A stretch of DNA of 29,871 nucleotides from JAVVPO01 sp036655715 (lineage in GTDB: Bacteria > Bacillota > Clostridia > Lachnospirales > Cellulosilyticaceae), in contig JAVVPO010000024.1 in assembly GCA_036655715.1 (NCBI GenBank), forward strand, positions 1 through 29,871. The letters are read 5' to 3'. The notes under the pieces were generated by a model. It was not told the DNA's origin. It did no database searches and worked only from the letters and a program-made list of their open reading frames with translations. Below are positions 15,557 through 23,202 of this stretch, piece by piece; the stretch's first letter is position 1, and every line of letters starts with the position of its first letter. Both the position numbers and the translations under genes were made by a program.

Positions 15557-16186
15557 ATGAGTAAAGTATTTATTATGAATCACCCACTAATTCAACATAA
15601 GGTATCTCGTCTTAGATCAGTAGAAACAGGATCAAAAGAATTCCGCGAACTTGTAAAAGAAGTTTCTCAGTTAATCTGTTTTGAAGCAACACGTGAATTA
15701 CCACTTGAAGACTATGATATTGAAACACCAATCGGTCATGCTGTTGGTAAACGTATCGCTGGTAAAAACTTAAGCATCGTACCTATTCTTCGCGCAGGTC
15801 TTGGTATGGTAGATGGTATGCTTGATTTAGTACCAACTGCAAAAGTAGGTCACATCGGTCTTTACAGAGATCCAGAAACTCTTCAACCAGTAGAATACTA
15901 CTGCAAATTACCACAAGATATCAACGAGAGAGACTTATTCGTACTTGATCCAATGCTTGCAACTGGTGGTTCAGCAGTAGCTGCTATACAATTCATCAAA
16001 GATAAAGGCGCTAAAAACATTAGCTTCTTATGTCTGCTTGCAGCTCCAGAAGGTATTCAAAAACTTCAAGAAACTCATCCAGATGTAAACATCTATGTAG
16101 CTGTATTAGATGAAAAACTTAATGATCATGGATATATCGTTCCAGGTCTTGGAGATGCTGGAGACCGTTTATTCGGTACAAAATAA
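15557..16186 (+). CDS. upp: Uracil phosphoribosyltransferase
   Basis: This salvage enzyme converts uracil and PRPP to UMP. It has 209 residues with the family start HPLIQHKVSRLR and PILRAGLGMVDGML. The PRPP loop DPMLATGGS is at 131-139, and the uracil-binding C-terminal GLGDAGDRLFGT is present. AAGGAGG lies 7 bases before ATG; it starts 29 bases after rpiB. Its codons are more C-rich than those of its neighbours, suggesting good expression. Confidence 0.97.
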   Translation: MSKVFIMNHPLIQHKVSRLRSVETGSKEFRELVKEVSQLICFEATRELPLEDYDIETPIGHAVGKRIAGKNLSIVPILRAGLGMVDGMLDLVPTAKVGHIGLYRDPETLQPVEYYCKLPQDINERDLFVLDPMLATGGSAVAAIQFIKDKGAKNISFLCLLAAPEGIQKLQETHPDVNIYVAVLDEKLNDHGYIVPGLGDAGDRLFGTK

Positions 16187-16524
16187 TATTCTTTAAGACA
16201 GGCTTATATCATGCGACCATCTTAGGCTAAATACTTTATTAACTAGTTATACTGATGAAGAGAACGGCTTCTACCGCGCTCTTCATCTAAAGTATTAATG
16301 AACGCCATTATTAGTCGTATTATTGACCAAAGAGACCATCTTGAAGCTTTGTCTCTAGAGTTACTAAATGAAGCTGGAATTAAACCTCGAAAATAGGCTC
16401 ATAAGCATACGGCTTAATTCTATGTATTATTTTAATGTATTATGTATATATTAGTAGAAGTACATACTTAGATAAAGTACCAGCTTCCAGCATTGTTTAT
16501 ACATATTTTAAGGAGATGACTACC
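16187..16524 (+). other. Gene-free island with nested inverted repeats and possible gene remnant
   Basis: No full-length gene is present. 16230-16296 is an imperfect nested hairpin: AATACTTTA (16230-16238) pairs with TAAAGTATT (16288-16296), and GATGAAGAG (16254-16262) with CTCTTCATC (16279-16287). The unpaired left bulge holds the palindrome TAACTAGTTA. Two short open segments follow each other in different frames: 16197-16296, ending in DEENGFYRALHLKY, and 16298-16396, giving a 32-residue peptide starting MNAIISRIIDQRDHLEALSL and ending EAGIKPRK. Neither has a ribosome binding site. This could be a decayed gene or a structured RNA; I see no obvious terminator after upp. Confidence 0.45.
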
Positions 16525-17616
16525 ATGAGTTTTGTTGGTTTATATATAATGGCTTTTGTTATGGCATTCTTAATATCTTTTTCATCTACTCCAGTAGCAA
16601 AGAAAATAGCTTTTAAAGTAGGTGCCATCGCACAGCCACGAAAACGTGATATGCACAGTAAGCCAATCCCTCGTATGGGGGGGATTGCTATTGTTGCAGG
16701 ATTTATGATTACACTTTTATTCTTATATAGATATTTAACTATATTAGATAGTACACAAATTATAGGTATCGTTCTAGGCGGATTAATGATTTTTCTACTT
16801 GGATTTTTTGATGATATCTATGAATTAGGCGCCAAATTAAAATTAGGTATCCAAATCTTGGCTGCCCTTACCGTAGCATTATGTGGGGTACGTATTGATT
16901 TTATATCTATTCCCTTCTTTGAAGGTTTGAAATTCTTAGATATGCTTTCTATTCCAATCACTATTGCTTGGATAGTCGGTGTAACTAATGCAGTTAACTT
17001 AATAGATGGTCTTGATGGATTAGCTGCCGGTGTATCTTCTATTGCATCACTTTGTTTGATGGTACTTTCTATTTATAGTGGTTATCCTATAGCAGTCTTT
17101 CTTACGGCTACTCTAGCTGGTGCTTGTCTTGGTTTCTTACCTTACAACTTCAATCCAGCATCTATCTTTATGGGAGATACAGGTTCTACCTTTTTAGGTT
17201 TTATGCTTTCTGTAACTTCTGTACTAGGTTTATTAAAAGGTTATACTATAGGTACTATCATTGTAGCTGTTATGATTCTTGGCTTACCTATTTTTGATAC
17301 AGCTTTTGCAATTATTAGACGTGCATTATCTGGCAAACCTATTATGTCTCCAGATAGAGGTCATTTACATCATAGATTAGTAGATAAAGGTTATAGCCAT
17401 AAACATGCAGTTGTTACCTTATACGGTGTAAGCGGTATTCTAGGATTATCTGCTATTGCTTTTGCAAAACATGATTTTAGATTTGTTGTTGCTGTATTCG
17501 TTATTATGGCATTACTATTATTCTTTAACATGAAAACAATGGCGGCAAAAGAGTTAGATGAGACTGATAACGAAGTACCAGGTCCAACTGATATTGATCC
17601 TTTAAATAAACACTAA
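16525..17616 (+). CDS. wecA: Polyprenyl-phosphate N-acetylhexosamine-1-phosphate transferase (WecA/TagO/MraY family)
   Basis: An integral membrane enzyme that starts a cell-envelope glycopolymer by moving a sugar-1-phosphate from UDP-sugar to undecaprenyl phosphate. ATG 16525 lies 9 bases after AAGGAG and is chosen over farther upstream starts, giving 363 residues. Signatures are HSKPIPRMGG (44-53), FFDDIYELG with the catalytic Asp pair D96-D97, NAVNLIDGLDGL (155-166), FMGDTGS, and the C-terminal HLHH motif typical of WecA/TagO rather than MraY. About ten membrane helices are visible. The sugar is probably GlcNAc, but the downstream polymer (teichoic acid or other) is not shown by the context. 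Confidence 0.93.
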   Translation: MSFVGLYIMAFVMAFLISFSSTPVAKKIAFKVGAIAQPRKRDMHSKPIPRMGGIAIVAGFMITLLFLYRYLTILDSTQIIGIVLGGLMIFLLGFFDDIYELGAKLKLGIQILAALTVALCGVRIDFISIPFFEGLKFLDMLSIPITIAWIVGVTNAVNLIDGLDGLAAGVSSIASLCLMVLSIYSGYPIAVFLTATLAGACLGFLPYNFNPASIFMGDTGSTFLGFMLSVTSVLGLLKGYTIGTIIVAVMILGLPIFDTAFAIIRRALSGKPIMSPDRGHLHHRLVDKGYSHKHAVVTLYGVSGILGLSAIAFAKHDFRFVVAVFVIMALLLFFNMKTMAAKELDETDNEVPGPTDIDPLNKH

Positions 17617-17642
17617 AAACATCACTTTTGTGGTGTTTTTTT
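17615..17642 (+). terminator. Terminator after wecA
   Basis: AAAAACATCAC (17615-17625) pairs with GTGGTGTTTTT (17630-17640) with one G-U pair, followed by more T. It overlaps the stop codon region. Confidence 0.85.
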
Positions 17643-17662
17643 ATATAGTCTTCTTAAAACTA

Positions 17663-17671
17663 TGGTATACT
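17663..17671 (+). promoter_or_regulatory. Extended -10 promoter of the phospholipase-like gene
   Basis: TGG-TATACT lies 33 bases before the start codon, directly after the wecA terminator. Confidence 0.5.
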
Positions 17672-17704
17672 ATAGCTAGTATTACTTTTGAAGGAGGGGC
17701 ATTA

Positions 17705-18700
17705 ATGCCTGATATTATAACACATTACCTTTTTGGTTTAGATACAAGTAAAAACATCAAATCATCTCCATTATATAAAATAATCAAAGGTCATCGTGGC
17801 CTGTTTTTTGTCGGACTTCAAGGTCCTGACCCTATGTATTATCATGCACCTTATAAGAAAAATAATTTTTCTCACATTGCCAAAATGATGCATACTGAAA
17901 AAACAGGTGATTTTCTTATCGCTAGCTTAAGTTATACGAAAAAGCAGATAGATACTCCTGAACTTTTTGAGCCTTGTATCTCCTATGTAAGTGGTCTTTT
18001 ATGCCACTATATATTGGACTCTATGTGTCATCCCTATATCTTTTATATTGGCGGTAGATATCTCAAGGATGATGAAACTACTCATAAGTATCTGGGTCTC
18101 CATAAAAAGATTGAACTGGCTATTGATTCCTTGCTTTTAGAAGAAAAATTTGATATGAGAGCTGAGTCTTTTAAAATTCATAAGCATATTCTAAAGCAGC
18201 AAGCTATTCCAAAAGTTATTTTAGATATGTATGATGAAACGCTCTTTAATGTCTATGCTTATAATGATGGCGGCAGTATTTTCAATTCATCTTATATAGA
18301 TTTTCGAAACTATTATAAATTCACCTTTGATCGTCTTGGTGTAAAAAAACTATTAGCTCATTCTATTTCTCCAGTACTCCGAACAGATTTCTCAAATTAT
18401 GCTACTACATTCTCTTATCATAGATGTGTAGATGAATTTAGTAACTATCTGAATTCAAGCAAAGAAGTTTGGCTCCATCCAGTAACAGGAAATGTTTATA
18501 CTTTTAGTTTTAAAGACCTTATTCACAACTCGCTCAAACGCTCTTCTTCTCTTCTTATAAACGCTTATGACTTTACTCAGTCTGATCTAAGCTATGATGA
18601 GCTTATAGAGTGTATACCACAAGTTTCTTACCTTACAGGACTCTCTACAGATGATCCTAGACCTATGCATTATTTCAGTGACAAATTTCTTTACCTATAA
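17705..18700 (+). CDS. Zinc-dependent phospholipase C-like protein
   Basis: 331 residues from ATG 17705, which follows GGAGGGG; an upstream in-frame start would run through the promoter. The N-terminus MPDIITHYLFG, then QGPDPMYYH and GLLCHYILDSMCHPYI, match the His/Asp zinc-binding pattern of the bacterial zinc-dependent phospholipase C superfamily (PF00882 type). No signal peptide is visible, so unlike secreted clostridial alpha-toxin it is probably intracellular and not a toxin. The substrate is unknown. The second half (about 180-331) is less conserved and rich in aromatic residues. It is monocistronic, with its own promoter and a terminator shared with the convergent neighbour. Confidence 0.82.
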   Translation: MPDIITHYLFGLDTSKNIKSSPLYKIIKGHRGLFFVGLQGPDPMYYHAPYKKNNFSHIAKMMHTEKTGDFLIASLSYTKKQIDTPELFEPCISYVSGLLCHYILDSMCHPYIFYIGGRYLKDDETTHKYLGLHKKIELAIDSLLLEEKFDMRAESFKIHKHILKQQAIPKVILDMYDETLFNVYAYNDGGSIFNSSYIDFRNYYKFTFDRLGVKKLLAHSISPVLRTDFSNYATTFSYHRCVDEFSNYLNSSKEVWLHPVTGNVYTFSFKDLIHNSLKRSSSLLINAYDFTQSDLSYDELIECIPQVSYLTGLSTDDPRPMHYFSDKFLYL

Positions 18701-18739
18701 AAAAGGAACTAGATAATCTATTTTATCTAGTTCCTTTTT
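18700..18739. terminator. Bidirectional terminator
   Basis: A perfect 16-base stem AAAAAGGAACTAGATA (18700-18715) pairs with 18724-18739 around an 8-base loop. It sits between convergent genes and touches both stop codons. Confidence 0.92.
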
Positions 18740-18741
18740 GC

Positions 18742-20226
18742 TTATAATTTATCTATATTTTTTAAGATACTCTTATGAATGTTAATGTTCGCATCACTAT
18801 TTCTCACATCTTCTAAAAAATCTAGCACTTCAGTTGCTTCAATATTGATATTAAGCATAGACATCAAACTGAGTTCTAATAATTGAAGATAAATATTCTC
18901 ATCATTTTCCCAGTCTTTATAGACCTTCACATTTTTATTTACTTCTTCAATTACTCTATTAAATATTTTGATAATCTGTTCAATGATATTATCATACAGT
19001 AATTCTACTTTATTAACCTTAACAAAGATTTCTGCGAATTTGACCATTAGGTCTTCTACTATTAAATCTATTGATTCTTTTTCAAACTTTTTTTCTAAAT
19101 CTTCTCTATCTAGATTATCGCTAATTCTATATTTATAAAATTCTATAAAGTTTTCTAAATCTCTAGCATTACTCTCTGGTTCTATATGAAATAATATTCT
19201 GAAGAATAAATTCCATTGGAATTCTTCATTCATAACACCTTTTATGAATGTTCCTATAATTTGACTAAACTCATCTTCTAAATTTAATTCTCTTTCAAAT
19301 TTCAACTTATCATCAAAAGAGATATTTGTATTATCAATATCACTGAGTCTATCCATAGCCATAACAAGTGTAGCATTATATCTTCTTTCTTCTGTCTCTA
19401 ATACTTCTCTAAAAACATATTTTACAATAGTATCGCAAGATTTTCTAAAATCTACTAAGATTCCTATATCATTTTTCATCCTTACAGCAAAAAGGTCATA
19501 GATAACTTTAGAAAGCAATGTCTCAACTTGCCCTTTTCTCATTTTAGAATTCATTGTACCTACTCTATCAAATTGATTTGAGATAAGTAGTAACTGCTGA
19601 TCAATCGTTGTTAAACTATTTTTAATAGAACTCATGATGTCCTTATAAAATTTATCTGCAATAGTATAATTGTAATTCTTATAAATAATTTTATGCTCTA
19701 TTTCACTCCAAAAAATATTGATAAGCGATTTAATTTGTAGTTCAAAATTTATGGATTCTTCATTACATATATATTTGCCATCAATTCTATAAATCTTTAC
19801 ACCATTCTTTTGATTTTTAGGTTGCTTAGACCCAAGTTCTAATAGCATATGAGGATTGGTGTTATTGTAATAGTATCCTCTATATTCCTCATGTTCTATA
19901 TTGAAGTGATGTTTGATGCCTCTATAAATAGCTGTTTCATCTTCTACAAATCTACATTCTATCCTTACACCTATGAGATCTGAAAGGTTCTGATAAAGCA
20001 CGTCTATATCTTGATATTTTTTGTAGTAATCATATCTGAGTATTTTCTCTTTCAGACTATGCTTAGACTTCACTCTCGAATTCATATTAAGGTAGCCTTC
20101 GTTAGTACCCTCTAAAATGGCCTCAAAATATTCTTCAATTTCTCTACTGGCAATATCTAAATCTATCTTCATCTCATCTAATCTCTCTAGTACCTTATGT
20201 ATAAACTGAAATATCTCTAGTTCCAT
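18742..20226 (-). CDS. RelA/SpoT-domain protein with long helical C-terminal region
   Basis: 494 residues from the ATG 7 bases after AGGAGG; the preceding in-frame TTG is too close. Residues about 20-185 resemble a small (p)ppGpp synthetase domain: SRVKSKHSLKEKILR (50-64), DLIGVRIECRF (83-93), and FELQIKSLINIFWSEIEHK (161-179), which corresponds to the E-x-Q-I-R-T...W-x-x-x-E-H block. The central NGYRSLH-type motif of active synthetases is replaced by NGVKIYRIDG (141-150), so GTP pyrophosphokinase activity is doubtful. The remaining 310 residues are acidic, helical and unrecognised; they lack the TGS and ACT domains of full-length Rel. No HD hydrolase domain is present. The gene is downstream of a hydrolase gene with a 25-base gap, probably one operon. 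Confidence 0.8.
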   Translation of the reverse strand: MELEIFQFIHKVLERLDEMKIDLDIASREIEEYFEAILEGTNEGYLNMNSRVKSKHSLKEKILRYDYYKKYQDIDVLYQNLSDLIGVRIECRFVEDETAIYRGIKHHFNIEHEEYRGYYYNNTNPHMLLELGSKQPKNQKNGVKIYRIDGKYICNEESINFELQIKSLINIFWSEIEHKIIYKNYNYTIADKFYKDIMSSIKNSLTTIDQQLLLISNQFDRVGTMNSKMRKGQVETLLSKVIYDLFAVRMKNDIGILVDFRKSCDTIVKYVFREVLETEERRYNATLVMAMDRLSDIDNTNISFDDKLKFERELNLEDEFSQIIGTFIKGVMNEEFQWNLFFRILFHIEPESNARDLENFIEFYKYRISDNLDREDLEKKFEKESIDLIVEDLMVKFAEIFVKVNKVELLYDNIIEQIIKIFNRVIEEVNKNVKVYKDWENDENIYLQLLELSLMSMLNINIEATEVLDFLEDVRNSDANINIHKSILKNIDKL

Positions 20227-20251
20227 CAATTGCCCTCCTAATCGGCTTTAT

Positions 20252-21178
20252 CTATACGTATCTATTAATCCAAATGATTATATCTTTGTACACTTCTTGT
20301 TTTCCTATCTCATTTAGTATCTCATGTCTCATATCTTTATATAACTTAATCTTAACAAATTTAATTCCTTGATTTTTATATAAATCATAGGCTTTTTTAA
20401 CCATCTTACCATTGCCCCCTACAGGGTCTTTATCTCCTGACAGCATAAAGATAGGGAGATCCTTTCTTATTTTAGCCACATTTTCAGGATCTGTTACAAA
20501 CTTAACACCTGTAAACATATCTCTAAACGCATAGGATGTGAATTTCACACCACAGTAAGTATCATTATTAAATTCTTCCCGTGAGTCTTTATCCCTGCTT
20601 AACCAAGCATTTTTGCCTCTATCACCTATAAAGTTAAGGTCAAATGCTTTAAATATAAGTGTATCTAATAAAATATTAGGCTTATGCCCCTTATGTGTTC
20701 TTATATATGTCTCTGCTACTTTTATTCCTATATTTAAGGAAGCTGCCGAATTATTGCCAGTACCCATAACAAGAAGTCCATCTATTTTACCACTATAGAG
20801 AATAGCAAAATATCTAGCAACAAAGGAGCCCATACTATGCCCTAGTACAAATAATTTCTTCTCTGGATACTCCTCCTTAATATGTTTTGTTACTTCATAA
20901 GTATCTTCCACTAAAGTTCTAAAACCATCTTCCTCTCCAAAATATCCAAATTGCTCATTATCTTTAACTGATTTTCCATGTCCTCTATGGTCATGAGAAT
21001 ATACCACGAACCCACGGCTAACCAATACCTTGGCAAAAGTATCATAACGGTTAGCATATTCTCCTGCACCATGTACAATCTGTATAATAGCCTTTGGTTC
21101 CTCTGTTTGTTCCCACTTATAAGTATATATTTGATGTTCATCTCTTGACGAATCTAAAAAGTACTCTGCTCTTCTCAT
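20252..21178 (-). CDS. Alpha/beta hydrolase, monoacylglycerol lipase-like
   Basis: 308 residues of the serine-aminopeptidase S33/Hydrolase_4 group, which includes lysophospholipases and monoacylglycerol lipases. The oxyanion segment VHGAGEYANRY is at about 35-45 and SHDHRGHGKS at 61-70. The nucleophile elbow is GHSMGS with S115, the acidic residue is in SGDKDPVGG, and the histidine is in MRHEIL near the C-terminus, so the triad is complete. No signal peptide or lipobox is seen, so it acts in the cytoplasm. The ribosome binding site is only GGGGATG-like. It lies upstream of the RelA/SpoT-domain gene in the same transcript. The physiological substrate is unknown. Confidence 0.9.
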   Translation of the reverse strand: MRRAEYFLDSSRDEHQIYTYKWEQTEEPKAIIQIVHGAGEYANRYDTFAKVLVSRGFVVYSHDHRGHGKSVKDNEQFGYFGEEDGFRTLVEDTYEVTKHIKEEYPEKKLFVLGHSMGSFVARYFAILYSGKIDGLLVMGTGNNSAASLNIGIKVAETYIRTHKGHKPNILLDTLIFKAFDLNFIGDRGKNAWLSRDKDSREEFNNDTYCGVKFTSYAFRDMFTGVKFVTDPENVAKIRKDLPIFMLSGDKDPVGGNGKMVKKAYDLYKNQGIKFVKIKLYKDMRHEILNEIGKQEVYKDIIIWINRYV

Positions 21179-21233
21179 ATTACTATCACATCCCCACAGG
21201 TTATTATTATAAGTATATTATACTACTCAAAAA

Positions 21234-21279
21234 AATAATGCACTATCATAAAATTATAATTTTATAATAGTGCATTATT
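21234..21279 (-). terminator. Terminator after the degV-family gene
   Basis: AATAATGCACTAT (21234-21246) pairs with ATAGTGCATTATT (21267-21279); the AT-rich interior continues the pairing. T runs on both sides let it work in either direction. Confidence 0.88.
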
Positions 21280-21313
21280 TTTTACTGAAGATGTCCTTAT
21301 CTTAACTAAATTA

Positions 21314-22168
21314 TTAATTTTTTGCATTGAAAAAGCAAATTCCGACTCCACTTAGTCCTAAATGAGACCCTAACACACTTCCTATTGGTGTCGTAACTAT
21401 CTTTACATCCCCGAGTCTTTCTCTAATCATTGCCTCAATACTATCTGCAAATTCTCTATCTGCAGCATAAGCAATGCCTATTGTTTGATCTTTATAATGT
21501 TTTATACGCTGCTCAACAATATCTACAAGTTGTCCAAGTGTCTTCTTCTGACCTCTTACTTTATGTATAACCTGCATTTCTCCATTACTTACTTCTATAA
21601 TAGGTTTAATGTTCAGCATATTTCCCACAAGCCCCATGGTTTTACTAATTCTTCCTCCTTTAACCAACCAAGACAAGTCAGCTAATGTAAAAATATGTTC
21701 TACATGCTCTGCCATGAACTTCATTTGCCTTACTACTTCCTCATAGTTGTGTCCTTGCTCAATCAGCCTAGCTCCCTGTATAGCCATAAGCCCAATTGCT
21801 ATAGAACCAGCTTTTGTATCTATAATCCTAAACTTATTATCAGGATACTTCTTACTCATTTCCTCTAGAAAAATATATACGGTCTGATATGTCCCTGATA
21901 ATTTACTGGAAAAGCATAAATAAATAACATCTTCACCCTTTTGTGCACATTCTGTAAACGTATTAATAATATCCTCTAAAGAAGGTTGAGACGTTTGAGG
22001 GACTATTCCATTTCTCATAGCTACAAAGACATCATCGACCTGTATATCTACTTTATCTTTGTAGTCACACTCTCCAACCTTTACTCTAAGTGGTAAACTT
22101 CTAATATCATATCTTTGCATTTCTTCTTCTTGTAAATCACATGTACTGTCCACTAAAATTTTCATCAT
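21314..22168 (-). CDS. DegV-family fatty-acid-binding protein
   Basis: A cytosolic carrier that presents exogenous or recycled fatty acid to a FakA-type kinase. 284 residues if the first of two adjacent ATGs is used (AGGTG is 5 bases before it, 8 before the second); an ORF extension upstream lacks a binding site. KILVDSTCDL opens the fold. SSKLSGTYQ (about 88-95) is the conserved lipid-carboxylate loop, and FTLADLSWLVKGGRISK is characteristic of the family. LGSHLGLSGVGI near the C-terminus holds the second binding motif. It is monocistronic here and no fakA is in the window. Confidence 0.93.
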   Translation of the reverse strand: MMKILVDSTCDLQEEEMQRYDIRSLPLRVKVGECDYKDKVDIQVDDVFVAMRNGIVPQTSQPSLEDIINTFTECAQKGEDVIYLCFSSKLSGTYQTVYIFLEEMSKKYPDNKFRIIDTKAGSIAIGLMAIQGARLIEQGHNYEEVVRQMKFMAEHVEHIFTLADLSWLVKGGRISKTMGLVGNMLNIKPIIEVSNGEMQVIHKVRGQKKTLGQLVDIVEQRIKHYKDQTIGIAYAADREFADSIEAMIRERLGDVKIVTTPIGSVLGSHLGLSGVGICFFNAKN

Positions 22169-22242
22169 CTTATCACCTTTTAATTTTTCGTAGTTCCTAT
22201 ATGATGATAGCATACCAACTTTTTATAAAGATTATATAAAAA

Positions 22243-22294
22243 AATAAGGAGGCCTATCTAATTGCTTTTACTAGCCTAAGATACCCTCCTTATT
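22243..22294 (-). terminator. Terminator after the 41-residue gene
   Basis: AATAAGGAGG (22243-22252) pairs with CCTCCTTATT (22285-22294). On the minus strand it is followed by TTTTTT and lies 5 bases past the small gene's stop codon. This supports that gene being transcribed. Confidence 0.75.
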
Positions 22295-22299
22295 CTTCT

Positions 22300-22425
22300 T
22301 TATTTTTTCACTGTTATGTTTTGCATAGTATTAATATTCAACGTATGATTATTGTAGGATATAATGTAAGCGCCCACTAGTATAACCCCTATAACTAACA
22401 ACATTAAAATCGGTGATTTCCTCAT
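22300..22425 (-). CDS. Small single-helix membrane protein (41 residues)
   Basis: Too short for routine calling, but it has a good ribosome binding site (GGGGGAG, 6 bases before ATG), a TAA stop and an adjacent terminator. The sequence begins MRKSPILMLLVIGVILVG and has one strongly hydrophobic helix (about 5-24). A short polar tail rich in Asn and Thr ends in VKK. The positive N-terminus predicts the tail faces outward. The family is unknown. It lies between the AbrB-type regulator and the DegV gene, all on the minus strand, but with its own terminator. Confidence 0.65.
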   Translation of the reverse strand: MRKSPILMLLVIGVILVGAYIISYNNHTLNINTMQNITVKK

Positions 22426-22524
22426 ATAACTCCCCCATATAAATCTTATTAAATCGTTCTAAATTATATCATTATCATATGCACTAAGCCCAAGTATATT
22501 TACATTTTCTCTTTGTTCTTTTTA

Positions 22525-22549
22525 CAAAAAAAAACCTCCATCTGGAGGT
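22525..22549 (-). terminator. Terminator after the abrB-like gene
   Basis: ACCTCCA (22534-22540) and TGGAGGT (22543-22549) form a tight stem; on the minus strand it is followed by a long T run (complement of 22525-22533). Confidence 0.88.
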
Positions 22550-22561
22550 CTAACTTATATA

Positions 22562-22825
22562 CTACTCTGTAATTTTCATTCCTGCAACCATTGCTAATTC
22601 TCTAATTGTAGCTTTAGATATTTTCTTACCTCTATAATCAATTAAATCATCCATACTTCCACTAAAGATATCAGCTGGCTCATACTTTTTAAGTATAATT
22701 CTTTCATCATCCACAAAGATTTCTAATGCATCTTTCTCATTGATGTCTAAATTTCTTCTTAACTCTATTGGTAATACTACACGCCCTAACTCATCCACTT
22801 TTCTAACGATTCCTGTTGATTTCAC
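22562..22825 (-). CDS. abrB: AbrB-family transition-state regulator
   Basis: An 87-residue DNA-binding protein with the N-terminal swapped-hairpin AbrB domain (1-48), nearly identical in pattern to B. subtilis AbrB: KSTGIVRKVDELGRVVLPIE, then LRRNLDINEKDALEIF and IILKKYEP. It presumably represses post-exponential and sporulation genes. The start is GTG, 6 bases after GGGAGAGG. Clostridial homologues normally end in CIFCG...ICKxCL; here the equivalent positions read DIFSG and ISKATI, so all four cysteines are missing. It is monocistronic, with its own promoter and terminator, and divergent from spmA. Confidence 0.93.
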   Translation of the reverse strand: MKSTGIVRKVDELGRVVLPIELRRNLDINEKDALEIFVDDERIILKKYEPADIFSGSMDDLIDYRGKKISKATIRELAMVAGMKITE

Positions 22826-23202
22826 TATAATCCTCTCCCTTTAAATAAATAATTTTATTACACTAATGTATAATTTTGCCCATTTTTATTTATACAGTAC
22901 CATAATTAGAAATAAAAGTCAATTAAGATGTTGTAATTTTTTAGCGTTTTATAAAACTTTCCTTTCATTTAATATTATAATATTGGTTAAAACCTTATTT
23001 TGTACCTATTTTATAGATATTTATTGTATTTTTTTAATATTCTTTGTCGAATTATCTTCGTAATTTTATGGATAAGCTATTTTTTCTATTTCCATTTTTA
23101 ACTTTTAAAGGTATTTTTTTTTCTGATCGCTCATATATTTGTATGGACAAGGTACTATATTCTAGTACTTTTATTATTTTGTTAATACTATAGGAGGAGC
23201 TT
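22826..23202. other. AT-rich divergent intergenic region between abrB and spmA
   Basis: No gene is visible; a 65-residue frame at 22866-23063 is AT-driven and lacks a ribosome binding site. The region holds the abrB promoter. Near spmA there is a small inverted repeat GTACTA (23152-23157) / TAGTAC (23163-23168). A sporulation sigma factor is expected for spmA, but I cannot place a convincing match. Confidence 0.5.
22894..22922 (-). promoter_or_regulatory. Candidate promoter of the abrB-like gene
   Basis: On the minus strand TTGACT (complement of 22917-22922) and TACTGT (complement of 22894-22899) are spaced by 17 bases, about 70 bases before the GTG start. Confidence 0.5.

Noticed and set aside
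16298..16396. 32-residue peptide MNAIISRI...
   Set aside because: Not called as a gene: no ribosome binding site, and it may be the tail of a decayed gene. Reported only as part of the island.
17705..18700. Clostridial alpha-toxin-type phospholipase C
   Set aside because: There is no signal peptide and no C-terminal C2-like domain; only the zinc-binding superfamily pattern is shared, so a toxin label is not justified.
22866..23063. 65-residue plus-strand ORF opposite the abrB promoter region
   Set aside because: Very AT-rich, no ribosome binding site, and overlaps the divergent promoter region; likely chance.
23128..23165. Sporulation sigma-E/G promoter before spmA
   Set aside because: CATATAT and TACTATAT lie at a plausible distance, but the -10 matches CATACAAT poorly; the evidence is too weak to call.
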